From the NCBI GenBank assembly GCA_030683155.1, contig JAUXMV010000081.1, positions 34,506 through 98,505 of the forward strand: 64,000 nt of DNA, read 5' to 3'. The first letter of the stretch is position 1. The number at the start of each line of letters is the position of its first letter. Position numbers and translations under genes: made by a program. The notes under the pieces are model-generated. The model worked only from the letters and a program-made list of their open reading frames with translations. It was not told the DNA's origin and searched no databases. The DNA comes from Bacteroidales bacterium (GTDB lineage: Bacteria > Bacteroidota > Bacteroidia > Bacteroidales > F082). Below, one piece after another: positions 33,550 to 42,366 of the stretch.

Positions 33550-34691
33550 TGCGAAAAATCACCGAAGGTTTTCTGATATTTTCACTTTCCCTGCTCTTGT
33601 TTTCATGCAAAGAGGATGAACGGGTTGAATGGGTAACAACACCTTATACTTTTGATATTCCTTTTGCTTTTCCTACAAAAATGAATATTCCGGCAGATAA
33701 TCCGATGACGGTTGAAGGAGTTGAGTTGGGGCGTTACCTTTTCTACGATGGTCGCATGAGTGGACGTACTCATCCCGACTCACTAATGAGTTGCGGAACA
33801 TGTCACATTCAAGCAAACAGCTTTGAGGCCGGGCGCGACCATCCTACTTTTCAGGGCGGTTTCGTACACGGTATAACAGGACTGCAGACTCCACATGTTA
33901 TGTTGCCATTGATCAACCTTGTCTGGAATCAGAGTGGATATGGATGGAATGGTTTTGTGCATAAGGACAATCCCAATACCAATTTAAGAAATATTGAAGA
34001 TTTTGTGAGACTTGCAGTATTTGCCGAGCATGAAATGAATAGTGATACTACAAGCGTTAAGCAGCTCTTTCAAAAGATTGATGGATATCCTGAACTTTTT
34101 TTCAAAGCCTTTGGAAGCAGCACAATCACTTTCACCAATATTGAAAAAGCTATTGCTCAATTTGTAAGGACACTCGTTTCGGCCAACTCAAAGTTTGACC
34201 GCTACCTCGTTGGACAAGAACAGCTTTCAGGCCCGGAATTGAATGGATTTATGCTTTTCACAACTGAAGAAGGGGCTGACTGCTTTCATTGTCATGGTGG
34301 TTTTGGAAATCCGCTCTTCACAACACACCTTTTTTACAATAATGGAAAAGACACCGTTTTTAATGATATTTTGGACCGCTTTGCAGTGACAGCTGACCCT
34401 ATGGATAAAGGTGCATACAAAGCTCCAACACTCAGAAACATTGAACTCACCGGGCCATACATGCATGACGGGCGCTTTGCCACACTCGATGAAGTGATTG
34501 ATTTTTATTCGCACCATGTGAAATGGAGTGAACAAATTGATCCGCTGATGCATCATGTTTTGCGTGGTGGTGTACAACTCACACCTCCACAAAAAGAAGA
34601 TTTAAAAGCCTTCATTAAAACTTTGCGCGATGATGCCTTTTTAACCAATCCTGATTTTGGAAGACCAAATAAATTTCCTGATGATAAATAA
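33549..34691 (+). CDS. MbnH-family diheme cytochrome c peroxidase-like enzyme
   Basis: 380 aa lipoprotein-like protein (FSCKEDE lipobox, Cys20) of the MauG/diheme peroxidase superfamily. Two c-type haem sites are visible: SCGTCH (Cys82, Cys85, His86) and CFHCH (Cys245, Cys248, His249). GRYLFYDGRMSG precedes haem 1, and the late KAPTLRNIELTGPYMHDGRF holds the ligand region typical of bacterial cytochrome c peroxidases. By family, MbnH uses peroxide-derived high-valent iron to oxidise a Trp of MbnP. It needs the System II maturation encoded nearby. No electron-donor gene lies adjacent. Confidence 0.88.
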   Translation: MRKITEGFLIFSLSLLLFSCKEDERVEWVTTPYTFDIPFAFPTKMNIPADNPMTVEGVELGRYLFYDGRMSGRTHPDSLMSCGTCHIQANSFEAGRDHPTFQGGFVHGITGLQTPHVMLPLINLVWNQSGYGWNGFVHKDNPNTNLRNIEDFVRLAVFAEHEMNSDTTSVKQLFQKIDGYPELFFKAFGSSTITFTNIEKAIAQFVRTLVSANSKFDRYLVGQEQLSGPELNGFMLFTTEEGADCFHCHGGFGNPLFTTHLFYNNGKDTVFNDILDRFAVTADPMDKGAYKAPTLRNIELTGPYMHDGRFATLDEVIDFYSHHVKWSEQIDPLMHHVLRGGVQLTPPQKEDLKAFIKTLRDDAFLTNPDFGRPNKFPDDK

Positions 34692-34776
34692 TTAATTTTT
34701 AGGGAAGTTTTTATATAAGTATTTCAGATGTATCACTTTAGTTATAACTTTGCTTCTCACCTAAAAATGATCGAAA

Positions 34777-34959
34777 ATGAAAAGTGAAATCCAAAACAAT
34801 GCACCTCAAAGTGCTATCTACGGACTTGGAATAATTGGCGCAGCTGTCTACTTCATCTCAAACTCAACAGGATTTTTGATGGGCCTTTTTGGTTTATTGA
34901 AAGCACTTGTTTGGCCTGCTTTTTTAGTTTATGAACTGCTAAAGCTTGCATATTCCTGA
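34777..34959 (+). CDS. Small membrane protein, 60 aa
   Basis: 60 aa with a soluble N-terminus (MKSEIQNNAPQSAIYG) and two hydrophobic stretches (LGIIGAAVYFISN; LMGLFGLLKALVWPAFLVYELL). The second, with a Trp-Pro break, suggests a membrane-associated helical hairpin. No family name is recognised, but the composition is that of a real small membrane protein. It lies 85 bp after mbnH and may be transcribed separately. Confidence 0.6.
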   Translation: MKSEIQNNAPQSAIYGLGIIGAAVYFISNSTGFLMGLFGLLKALVWPAFLVYELLKLAYS

Positions 34960-35049
34960 TTTCACGCAGTTGCTAAGTCTTCAAAATTATTTGTTAAAGT
35001 TGCCTTGCTATTGCTATTGAGTGATTTTTAAACTTTTTTTGGCTCAGGC

Positions 35050-35079
35050 TTTGAAATCAATTTTTTTTACTTACTTTTG
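35050..35079 (+). promoter_or_regulatory. rpsT promoter
   Basis: TTTG at 35050-35053 and TACTTTTG at 35072-35079, 18 bp apart, are a near-ideal Bacteroidota -33/-7 pair. The expected start is near 35084, leaving a leader of about 34 nt before the rpsT ATG. Confidence 0.75.
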
Positions 35080-35117
35080 CAGCCCAAAACTGATTCAGAA
35101 CCCTAAGAAAGAAAAAA

Positions 35118-35372
35118 ATGGCAAATCACAAATCGTCCATAAAAAGAATTCGTCAGAATAATACCAAAAGGTTGCATAATCGTTACTATGCAAAATCAAT
35201 GCGCACTGTATTGAAGAAATTCAGAAACCTGACTGATAAGGTTGCAGCAGATGCAATTCTTCCAAAGCTTCATTCAATGATTGATAAACTTGCAAAGCGC
35301 AATATCATTCATAAGAACAAAGCAGGTAATTTGAAATCAAAGACGGTTAAATACGCTTCAAAGCTAGCGTAA
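35118..35372 (+). CDS. rpsT: Small ribosomal subunit protein bS20
   Basis: 84 aa basic protein starting [20 protein letters not shown], the S20 N-terminus, with [37 protein letters not shown] and [12 protein letters not shown]. It binds 16S rRNA early in 30S assembly. Monocistronic with its own strong promoter and terminator. Confidence 0.97.
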   Translation: MANHKSSIKRIRQNNTKRLHNRYYAKSMRTVLKKFRNLTDKVAADAILPKLHSMIDKLAKRNIIHKNKAGNLKSKTVKYASKLA

Positions 35373-35395
35373 CCAAAAATATTTTCATTGAACAG

Positions 35396-35426
35396 GCCTC
35401 TCCCTCACGCAAGGGTGAGGCTTTTT
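35396..35426 (+). terminator. rpsT terminator
   Basis: GCCTCTCCCT (35396-35405), a 6-nt loop and AGGGTGAGGC (35412-35421) give a 10-bp stem with one mismatch followed by TTTTT. It lies 23 bp past the rpsT stop. Confidence 0.85.
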
Positions 35427-35605
35427 CTGTTTGTATCAATCCGCATCAAAAAATATTTTTCAGAAGACTTTTTTCAAAAGCATTGGTTGTAGGGTTTGTC
35501 GCATGGATTTACCACAGAATGTAGGGTTCACGTATGTGTGAAACAATTGATTCTCATCTAAAAAACCCTTAATATTGCATGACAAATTAATGAAACCCAA
35601 TTGTT

Positions 35606-36778
35606 ATGCTGAATCTAATCCTTTTTGGTCCTCCAGGAGCTGGCAAAGGCACCCAATCCGAAATGCTGCTTTCACGCTATAATCTCAACTATATATCCAC
35701 GGGTGAAGTCTTACGCAAAGAAATCAAGGCAGAAAGTCCGCTCGGCAGCAAAGCCAAAGCCATTATCGAAGCCGGTGGACTTGTTGACGATGAGATCATT
35801 GTGCAAATTATCGGCAATGCCCTTGCTGAAGGACAACGAAGTGACGGATTTCTTTTTGACGGATTTCCGAGAACATATGTTCAGGCATATATTCTGGATG
35901 GGTTATTTACCCGCTTGCAAACATCACTTACACGCATTTTCATACTTGATGTGCCAAACGAAGAATGTACAAAAAGGCTTCTACAGCGCGCACGCGAACA
36001 AGACAGAAGTGACGATAAAGCCTCCGTGATCGAAAAACGACTTGAAGAATACCACCAAAAAACACTTCCATTGCTTGACTTTTATGAGAGTGCAGGCATA
36101 CTCACCCGCATCGATGGCATTGGATCTTCCGAAGAAGTTTTTGAAAGAATCAACAAGCACATTTCCGAAGAACTCAACAGTCGGCCTGCCAACATCATCC
36201 TTTTCGGCTATCCGGGAGCCGGACGTGGCACACAAGCTGCCCGCCTGGCTTCAGACTTCAACCTGCGCTGCATTTCTACCGGCGAATTGCTTCAGGATGA
36301 AGTGCGGGAAAATGGTCCACTTGCTGAAAAGATCATTCCTTTCCTCGAGAAGGGGCTACTTGTACCCGATGAGCTTGTGATCAGACTGATAGAAAAAAAA
36401 CTCAAAGAAACTGATGGAACAGGCAGGGGCTATGTTTTCAAAGGTTATCCACGCACTTTGGTACAAGCCTATATCCTAGATGGTTTGCTCAAAAAACAAG
36501 GAACTTCGATCTCTTGTGTGATCAACCTTAAAGTACCTGTATTGGAACTTATCAGCAGGCTAGATGCACGCAGCCATACAGCCGCCAGAATGCCCTACGA
36601 TGGCAGCGCAGCCACGATTGTTGCCCGTTTGCAGGAACATGAACAACGTACAGAACCCGTTTTGGATTATTATCAGCAACAAAATCAGGTCATTGAAATT
36701 GATGGAACCGGATCTGATGAAACCGTTTATCAACGACTCCGCGAACCTGTGTTAAGAGCTATAAAAAATATGAAATGA
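35606..36778 (+). CDS. adk: Tandem adenylate kinase, second domain degenerate
   Basis: 390 aa made of two adenylate-kinase-like halves. Domain 1 (1-190) has an intact P-loop GPPGAGKGTQ (8-17), the NMP-binding STGEVLR and DGFPRT (85-90), and a short LID with RAREQDRSDD. Domain 2 (about 195-388) aligns throughout but its P-loop is GYPGAGRGTQ (201-210), where Arg207 replaces the essential Lys, and KGYPRT replaces DGFPRT. Its LID arginines remain. The enzyme interconverts ATP+AMP and 2 ADP; only domain 1 should be catalytic, while domain 2 may be regulatory or structural. Monocistronic; another single-domain adk may exist elsewhere. Confidence 0.85.
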   Translation: MLNLILFGPPGAGKGTQSEMLLSRYNLNYISTGEVLRKEIKAESPLGSKAKAIIEAGGLVDDEIIVQIIGNALAEGQRSDGFLFDGFPRTYVQAYILDGLFTRLQTSLTRIFILDVPNEECTKRLLQRAREQDRSDDKASVIEKRLEEYHQKTLPLLDFYESAGILTRIDGIGSSEEVFERINKHISEELNSRPANIILFGYPGAGRGTQAARLASDFNLRCISTGELLQDEVRENGPLAEKIIPFLEKGLLVPDELVIRLIEKKLKETDGTGRGYVFKGYPRTLVQAYILDGLLKKQGTSISCVINLKVPVLELISRLDARSHTAARMPYDGSAATIVARLQEHEQRTEPVLDYYQQQNQVIEIDGTGSDETVYQRLREPVLRAIKNMK

Positions 36779-36946
36779 CAACTGCATTTCATTAAAAACA
36801 TCATCATAGTTTTGATTAGATTTTTTAAATGCAGGTTGCAAAATTAAAAAGTGACCAGGTTTTGAACCATCGTAATTGAATCAATAATTTTTCATTGAAG
36901 TCTGCAACAATATAGTAATTAAACCAAGTCACTTCCAAACTCTTTG

Positions 36947-36954
36947 TATTTTTG
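36947..36954 (+). promoter_or_regulatory. -7 element of the mutS2 promoter
   Basis: TATTTTTG matches TAnnTTTG; the transcript would start near 36959-36961, about 14 nt before the GTG at 36974. The upstream TTG at 36944 lies in the promoter itself, so it cannot be the start if this box works. Confidence 0.5.
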
Positions 36955-36973
36955 CAGGCTTAAGAATAACTGT

Positions 36974-39391
36974 GTGATATACCCAAATAATTTCGAAGAT
37001 AAAACAGGCTTTACGACCATCCGTAAAATGCTCAGGCAGTTTTGCGTGAGCACAATGGGTCGTGAAAAAGCTGACATCATTGCCTTCAGTGCTGATATTC
37101 ATTCCATAAGCGAAAGCCTTGACGAAACAGAATCAATGGTTCAACTCATCGATCAGGGATTACCTTTTCCTGTTCGTGACTATTTCGACCTGAGGCCTGA
37201 GCTCAAAAGATTGCGCATAGATGGCACTGTCATTGAACTGGAATCTTTGTTTGACCTTCGCCTGAGCCTCAATATTCTCAATCAGATTCTGCAGTTTACT
37301 TCTTCTCCTCAAAGCCTCAACTTTCTTCCGGTCAGAAATCTGGCTCGTGACCTTTTTATTGATAAACTGCTGTTAAAAGAAGTCAACCGACTGATTGATG
37401 ACAAAGGCGTGATTCCGGACAATGCATCCGAAACACTTGCCAATATCAGGCAGGATATTAGGCGAAAGCAGGGTACCATTGAGCGCAAAATAAGACAAAT
37501 GCTTGGAGAAGCAAAGCATTCAGGCTGGTCGGACAGTGATACAGAAGTCACCATCAGAAACGGGCGGATGGTTATTCCGGTGAGGGCTGCGGATAAAAGG
37601 AAAATACGTGGTTTCATCCATGATGAGTCGGCTACAGGACAGACAGTTTACATTGAACCTGCCGAAGTTTTCGATACCAACAATGAAATAAGGGAGCTTG
37701 AATATGCCGAAAAACGGGAGATTCATCGCATTCTGACAGCTTTTACACAACTTCTTCGGCCACATTTGCCGATGATGTCGGATGCATGGGAATTTCTGGG
37801 AAACATTGACCTCTGCCATGCTAAAGCGCTTCTGACAAAAAAAATAAACGCCAGCAAGCCTGTTTTGGTTGATAAAGCTGTAATAGACTGGAAACAGGCA
37901 ATACACCCACTTTTGGAGATTAGTCTGCGCGAACAAAAAAAACAAGCAGTCCCATTGGATTTGCATCTGCATGCAGAGGAACGCATTTTGGTAATCTCAG
38001 GCCCCAATGCAGGAGGTAAATCTGTTTGCCTGAAAACAACAGGATTGTTGCAATATATGCTTCAATGTGGCCTGCCGATTCCGCTAAAAGCTGAGTCAAT
38101 TTGTGGTATTTTCAGTAAAATGTTTATCGATATCGGTGATGAACAGTCACTTGAGAACGACCTTAGCACCTATAGCTCCCATCTGCTTCACATGAAGAAC
38201 TTTTTGGAACAGGCCGACTCCTCAACACTCTTCATGATTGACGAATTTGGAACAGGGACTGAACCGCAGTCTGGTGGGGCCATTGCTGAAGCTGTGCTTG
38301 AAGAGCTCAATATCAGAAAGGCTTTTGGACTTATTACAACCCACTACGCCAATCTAAAACTACTTGCCGACAGGGCAGATGGCATTATCAACGGAGCAAT
38401 GCTCTTTGACACAAAACGTCTGCAACCGCTTTATGTACTTCAAACCGGAAAACCCGGCAGCTCGTTTGCATTTGAAATTGCACGAAAAACAGGCCTTCCG
38501 GAAAGTGTTTTGGAAAAGGCCTCCGAAATTACCGGTTTCTCTCAACTTAATTTTGAGCAGCAGCTGCAGCAGCTTGAAATTGAGAAAATTGAAGTGGACA
38601 GAAAACAGATTGAATTGCGTGTTGCAGATAATCTGTTAAACGACGTCATTGAAAAGTACAAACGTCTGCTCAAACAGCTCGAAGACCGCAAAAAGAACCT
38701 GCTTTCAGAAGCTGGCCGAGAGGCTCAAACCCTCATTGACAAAGCAAATAAGAAAATCGAACTCACGATAAAAGAAATCAGGGAGTCGCAGGCTGAAAAG
38801 GAAAAAACAAAACTTTTGCGAGAGCAATTGCAGGCTTTGAAGCCCGAAATCTTGAAAGAAGCAGGAGAAATTGCAGAAGCAATTCAGGTTTTAGAGGAAA
38901 ATGAGGAAGAAAGTTTCCTGGAGCTCAAGCCCGGCGATCAGGTGCGCATAGACGAAATGGATGTTGTTGGCGAGCTGCTTTCGATCAATGAGCATGAAGC
39001 TGTGATTGGATTCAATTCGGTGAAGCTGCGGACATCACCTGAAAAATTAACAAAACTGAGCCGTAAGGAAGCAAGGCTAGAAGAGAAACGACAGCCTCAA
39101 CGCAGAAGAAGCGCATTAAGTGAAGATATCAACGAAAAAGCAACACAGTTTCGACTTACTGTTGATGTCAGGGGCAAGCGTGCTGAAGAGGCATTGGAGC
39201 TAGTAGGCAAATACATTGACGAATCTGTTTTGCTTAGTGTGAAAGACGTCAATATTTTGCATGGCAAGGGCAATGGAATTTTGCGGCGTGTTATCCGTGA
39301 ATTTCTTAGCCGCACAAAAGAGGTTGCTACATTTGAAGATGCACCGGTAGAGGCAGGTGGCAACGGCATCACACGGGTGAAACTTAAATAA
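36974..39391 (+). CDS. mutS2: MutS2 recombination-suppressing/ribosome-rescue ATPase
   Basis: 805 aa from a GTG at 36974 (reads IYPNNFEDKTGFTTIR after the start, as in Bacteroidota MutS2). Clamp/core helices occupy 1-300 (RNGRMVIPVRAADKRKIRGF, then FIHDESATGQTVYIEPAEV). The ABC-type ATPase has the P-loop GPNAGGKSV near 342 and Walker B MIDEFGTGTEPQ. A coiled coil spans about 505-640, then a KOW-like barrel and a C-terminal Smr domain (VDVRGKRAEEALELV; LHGKGNGILRRVI). MutS2 binds branched DNA and collided ribosomes. Monocistronic, ended by a terminator. Confidence 0.94.
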   Translation: MIYPNNFEDKTGFTTIRKMLRQFCVSTMGREKADIIAFSADIHSISESLDETESMVQLIDQGLPFPVRDYFDLRPELKRLRIDGTVIELESLFDLRLSLNILNQILQFTSSPQSLNFLPVRNLARDLFIDKLLLKEVNRLIDDKGVIPDNASETLANIRQDIRRKQGTIERKIRQMLGEAKHSGWSDSDTEVTIRNGRMVIPVRAADKRKIRGFIHDESATGQTVYIEPAEVFDTNNEIRELEYAEKREIHRILTAFTQLLRPHLPMMSDAWEFLGNIDLCHAKALLTKKINASKPVLVDKAVIDWKQAIHPLLEISLREQKKQAVPLDLHLHAEERILVISGPNAGGKSVCLKTTGLLQYMLQCGLPIPLKAESICGIFSKMFIDIGDEQSLENDLSTYSSHLLHMKNFLEQADSSTLFMIDEFGTGTEPQSGGAIAEAVLEELNIRKAFGLITTHYANLKLLADRADGIINGAMLFDTKRLQPLYVLQTGKPGSSFAFEIARKTGLPESVLEKASEITGFSQLNFEQQLQQLEIEKIEVDRKQIELRVADNLLNDVIEKYKRLLKQLEDRKKNLLSEAGREAQTLIDKANKKIELTIKEIRESQAEKEKTKLLREQLQALKPEILKEAGEIAEAIQVLEENEEESFLELKPGDQVRIDEMDVVGELLSINEHEAVIGFNSVKLRTSPEKLTKLSRKEARLEEKRQPQRRRSALSEDINEKATQFRLTVDVRGKRAEEALELVGKYIDESVLLSVKDVNILHGKGNGILRRVIREFLSRTKEVATFEDAPVEAGGNGITRVKLK

Positions 39392-39415
39392 AACTTTTTC
39401 TGAAGATATATAATA

Positions 39416-39440
39416 AAAACAGGGCTTTCCGCCCTGTTTT
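39416..39440. terminator. Bidirectional terminator, mutS2/lpxD-like
   Basis: AAAACAGGGC (39416-39425), loop TTTCC, and GCCCTGTTTT (39431-39440) form a perfect 10-bp stem with A and T tracts on both sides. It separates the convergent mutS2 and LpxD-like genes. Confidence 0.9.
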
Positions 39441-39441
39441 T

Positions 39442-40383
39442 TTATTTACTTTCTTTATTGAATCCTGACATAAAATCAGGCAGTTGACGCATAGCCGCCA
39501 ATTCACGCCATTTCTTGCGTGCTTCATCAGCCGGCACACCAAAATACGTTTTACCGCCTTCGAGGGTTTTATCCACAGCGGAGGTAGCCAAAATAACCGC
39601 TCCTTTTCCAATCACAATATCTTTGTTGATGGCCACACGACCCCAAATTATCACATCGTCTTCAATGCGGGTCACTCCGGCAATGGCTGCATGTGCCCCG
39701 ATAAGGCAATTGCGTCCGATATAAGTATCATGACCAACCTGACAATGATTGTCCATTTTTGTTCCCCATCCAATGATAGTATCGCCTGTAACGCCTTTAT
39801 CAATGCTGCAAAGCGCCCCAATTTCAACATTGTCCTCAAGAATTACTCTGCCGCATGATTCAAACTTACGGTAGCCTTCAGGGCGTCGTTGAAAATAATA
39901 GGCATCAGCCCCAATTACTGAATTGGAATGAATAATTACATTATCGCCGATAACTGAATGATCGTAAATGCTTACGTTCGAATGAATCAGGCAGTTTTTT
40001 CCGACCTTAACATGATTTCCAATGAAAGAGCCCGGCTGAATAACTGTACCCTGGCCAATTTCAGCAGATGGACTAACACTCACATTTGAGGCTGTAAAAG
40101 GTCTGTGTTTTAAAATAACAGAGATAAAAGCATCAAAAGGCTTTTCGTGAAAAATGAGTGCCTTGCCTTCAGGGCAATCAACTTTTTTATTGATGATTAC
40201 AGTGCTGGCCTTGGAATTAAGCGCCTTGGCATAGTATTTTGGGTGATCAACAAATGTAACATCGCCTGGTTCAACCATGTGAATTTCGTTGAGGCCTGAT
40301 ATAATAAAATCAGGAGCACCATCAAATTCAGCTTGTAAAAACCCTGCAAGTTGAGACAGTGTCTGGGGTGGATTGAATTTCAT
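39442..40383 (-). CDS. LpxD-like UDP-3-O-acylglucosamine N-acyltransferase paralogue
   Basis: 313 aa left-handed beta-helix acyltransferase. The N-terminal uridine-binding-like domain (about 1-95, ISGLNEIHMVEPGDVTFVDH) is followed by hexapeptide repeats (IGQGTVIQPGSFIGNHVKVG, IGDNVIIHSNSVIGADAYYF). A conserved-type His lies in MDNHCQVGHDTYIGRN. The C-terminal helix is short (DEARKKWRELAAMRQ). It is a second LpxD-type gene in the window, shorter than the 347-aa LpxD upstream, and may have different acyl-chain or substrate specificity. It follows efp by 24 bp. Confidence 0.83.
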   Translation of the reverse strand: MKFNPPQTLSQLAGFLQAEFDGAPDFIISGLNEIHMVEPGDVTFVDHPKYYAKALNSKASTVIINKKVDCPEGKALIFHEKPFDAFISVILKHRPFTASNVSVSPSAEIGQGTVIQPGSFIGNHVKVGKNCLIHSNVSIYDHSVIGDNVIIHSNSVIGADAYYFQRRPEGYRKFESCGRVILEDNVEIGALCSIDKGVTGDTIIGWGTKMDNHCQVGHDTYIGRNCLIGAHAAIAGVTRIEDDVIIWGRVAINKDIVIGKGAVILATSAVDKTLEGGKTYFGVPADEARKKWRELAAMRQLPDFMSGFNKESK

Positions 40384-40407
40384 AATCTGTTCTAAAAGAG
40401 CGTTGTA

Positions 40408-40974
40408 CTATGCTTTCACCCTTTCGGAATAAGCACTTTCAACAGTATTTACCTTAATTCTATCTCCAATATTAATGAACAGCGGAACTCTGATAAATGC
40501 ACCTGTTTCCAGTGTTGCTTCCTTCATAGCATTGGTTGCAGTATTGCCTTTTTCGCCGGGTTCAGTGTATGTAACTTCAAGAATTACTGTTGTCGGCAAT
40601 TCGCATGAAAGCACTGATTCAGTATCAGTATGATACATAATTTCAACGTTTTCGCCTTCTTTTAAAAATTCAGGTGCATTAATCATTTCTTTAGCAATCT
40701 GCATTTGTTCGAATGATTCTGCATTCATGAAAAAATAGTCGGCCCCGTCATTGTAAAGGTATTGCATTGGGCGTCGTTCCACGCGTTGAATGTTGATTTT
40801 TATTCCTGCAGGGAATGTGTTGGGCAAGATTTTCCCTGTTTTAAGACTTCTTAGTCTGGTGCGCACAAAAGCATTGCCTTTGCCCGGTTTCACGTGTTGA
40901 AACTCTACAATTGAGTACAAATCTCCGTTGAATTCAATAATCAATCCGTTTCTAAAATCAGCAGTTGTTGCCAT
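40408..40974 (-). CDS. efp: Translation elongation factor P
   Basis: 188 aa three-barrel EF-P. EFQHVKPGKGNAFVRTRLRSL carries the loop Lys at the tip that is modified or used unmodified in the ribosomal E/P site; PMQYLYNDGADYFFMNAESF and the C-terminal VTYTEPGEKGNTATNAMKEA and FINIGDRIKVNT are family signatures. It relieves stalling at polyproline. It has its own promoter and is followed by the LpxD-like gene. Confidence 0.96.
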   Translation of the reverse strand: MATTADFRNGLIIEFNGDLYSIVEFQHVKPGKGNAFVRTRLRSLKTGKILPNTFPAGIKINIQRVERRPMQYLYNDGADYFFMNAESFEQMQIAKEMINAPEFLKEGENVEIMYHTDTESVLSCELPTTVILEVTYTEPGEKGNTATNAMKEATLETGAFIRVPLFINIGDRIKVNTVESAYSERVKA

Positions 40975-41008
40975 AAAATTATATATATTGTTAAAAAATT
41001 GAAGGCTG

Positions 41009-41016
41009 CAAAGTTA
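41009..41016 (-). promoter_or_regulatory. -7 element of the efp promoter
   Basis: The minus strand reads TAACTTTG (TAnnTTTG), 34 bp upstream of the efp ATG, in the 97-bp gap after lpxA. It suggests efp and the LpxD-like gene form a separate transcript. Confidence 0.5.
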
Positions 41017-41071
41017 GGAATTTGTCCTGAATTTTGCAGCTTTTACCTAAGTTCAAATATGTAAATTGAAG

Positions 41072-41860
41072 TTATTCACGTGTTTTGCCATATCCTTTCA
41101 TGATACCTCTGGTCGAGTTATTGATGAAACTAAGTATTTCATCACGATCAGGGGAGGCAGGCATATTGGCTTCAATAAAACTTACAGCCTGACTAACATT
41201 TCGTCCTTTTAGATAAATGGTCCGGTAAATATCCTGTATGGCATTGATCCGCTCATCGCTGAAACCTCTGCGTCTTAATCCGATTGAATTTACTCCAATA
41301 TAGGACAAAGGTTCGCGTCCAGCTTTTGTGAATGGAGGCACATCTTTGCGTGCCATTCCACCACCGCTTATCATCGAATGTGCGCCAATCTGAACAAACT
41401 GATGAACAGCGGCTAGCCCGCCAATAATCGCCCAATCGTCGATCCGTATATGGCCGGCCAGATTACAGGCATTGGCAAGTATCACATTATTTCCAATGAT
41501 ACAGTCATGTGCAACATGCACATAAGCCATGAGAAGACAATTATTTCCGACAACAGTTTCCCAGTTTGCCTTTGTTCCGCGGTTGATTGTAACAAACTCT
41601 CTGATAGTGGTGTTATCTCCAATACGTACCAAAGTTTCTTCGCCTGCATATTTCAAATCCTGAGGTATAGCCGATATTACAGCACCTGGAAAAACACGGC
41701 AATTTTTGCCAATACGTGCGCCTTCCATGATTGTTACATTGGAGCCGATCCATGTTCCTTCTTCAATGATGACGTTTCTTTCAATATTCACGAAAGGCTC
41801 AATCACAACATTGCTTGCAATTTTGGCCTGTGGGTGGACGTATGCTAAGGGTTGGTTCAT
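41072..41860 (-). CDS. lpxA: UDP-N-acetylglucosamine acyltransferase LpxA
   Basis: 262 aa left-handed beta-helix enzyme for the first step of lipid A synthesis, adding a 3-hydroxyacyl chain to UDP-GlcNAc. Hexapeptide repeats (VIEPFVNIERNVIIEEGTWI), IPQDLKYAGEETLVRIGDNT, the catalytic His segment LLMAYVHVAHDCIIGNN, and the C-terminal helical SIGLRRRGFSDERINAIQDI are all present. Normal length. It lies 26 bp after fabZ on the same strand. Confidence 0.96.
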   Translation of the reverse strand: MNQPLAYVHPQAKIASNVVIEPFVNIERNVIIEEGTWIGSNVTIMEGARIGKNCRVFPGAVISAIPQDLKYAGEETLVRIGDNTTIREFVTINRGTKANWETVVGNNCLLMAYVHVAHDCIIGNNVILANACNLAGHIRIDDWAIIGGLAAVHQFVQIGAHSMISGGGMARKDVPPFTKAGREPLSYIGVNSIGLRRRGFSDERINAIQDIYRTIYLKGRNVSQAVSFIEANMPASPDRDEILSFINNSTRGIMKGYGKTRE

Positions 41861-41886
41861 TTTTCCTTTGCTTTATATGTTATTTG

Positions 41887-42360
41887 TTATTGCTTTTTGG
41901 CAATTTGCGCCATCAAAGTTCCTTCAGCAACAACTTTGTTGCCTACATATGCAACTCCGCGCATATTACAAATACCACGGCGCACGGGTGAGGTTAATTC
42001 CAGTGCAAACACAAGAGTATCACCGGGAACGACTTTTTGCCTGAATTTAACATCATCTATTTTTAGAAAATAAGTGATATAATTTTCCGGATCGGGGACA
42101 GTATGCAAGACGAAGATACCTCCAGTCTGTGCCATTGCTTCAATCATAAGCACTCCGGGCATAACAGGTTCCTGTGGAAAATGTCCAACAAAAAATGGCT
42201 CATTCATGGTTACATTTTTCACACCTACAATATACTCTTCGCTAATTTCCATGATTTTATCAATCAATAAAAATGGAGGCCGATGCGGCAATATTTTCTG
42301 AATCTGAATAATATCGTATGCAGGTTCTTTGTACAGGTCGAAAGGTGGTTCTTTTATCAT
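41887..42360 (-). CDS. fabZ: 3-hydroxyacyl-ACP dehydratase FabZ (separated from LpxC by one stop)
   Basis: 157 aa hot-dog fold dehydratase: YDIIQIQKILPHRPPFLLID, then NEPFFVGHFPQEPVMPGVLM with the catalytic His, and IEAMAQTGGIFVL with the acidic partner. In most Bacteroidota this domain is fused to LpxC. Here the ATG at 42360 is in the same frame as lpxC, separated only by TGA and two Phe codons, with no room for a ribosome-binding site. The linker (MIKEPPFDLYKEPAYD) is the one expected in the fusion. It may be translated by reinitiation or by readthrough of the TGA. Confidence 0.93.
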   Translation of the reverse strand: MIKEPPFDLYKEPAYDIIQIQKILPHRPPFLLIDKIMEISEEYIVGVKNVTMNEPFFVGHFPQEPVMPGVLMIEAMAQTGGIFVLHTVPDPENYITYFLKIDDVKFRQKVVPGDTLVFALELTSPVRRGICNMRGVAYVGNKVVAEGTLMAQIAKKQ

Positions 42361-42366
42361 AAAAAA

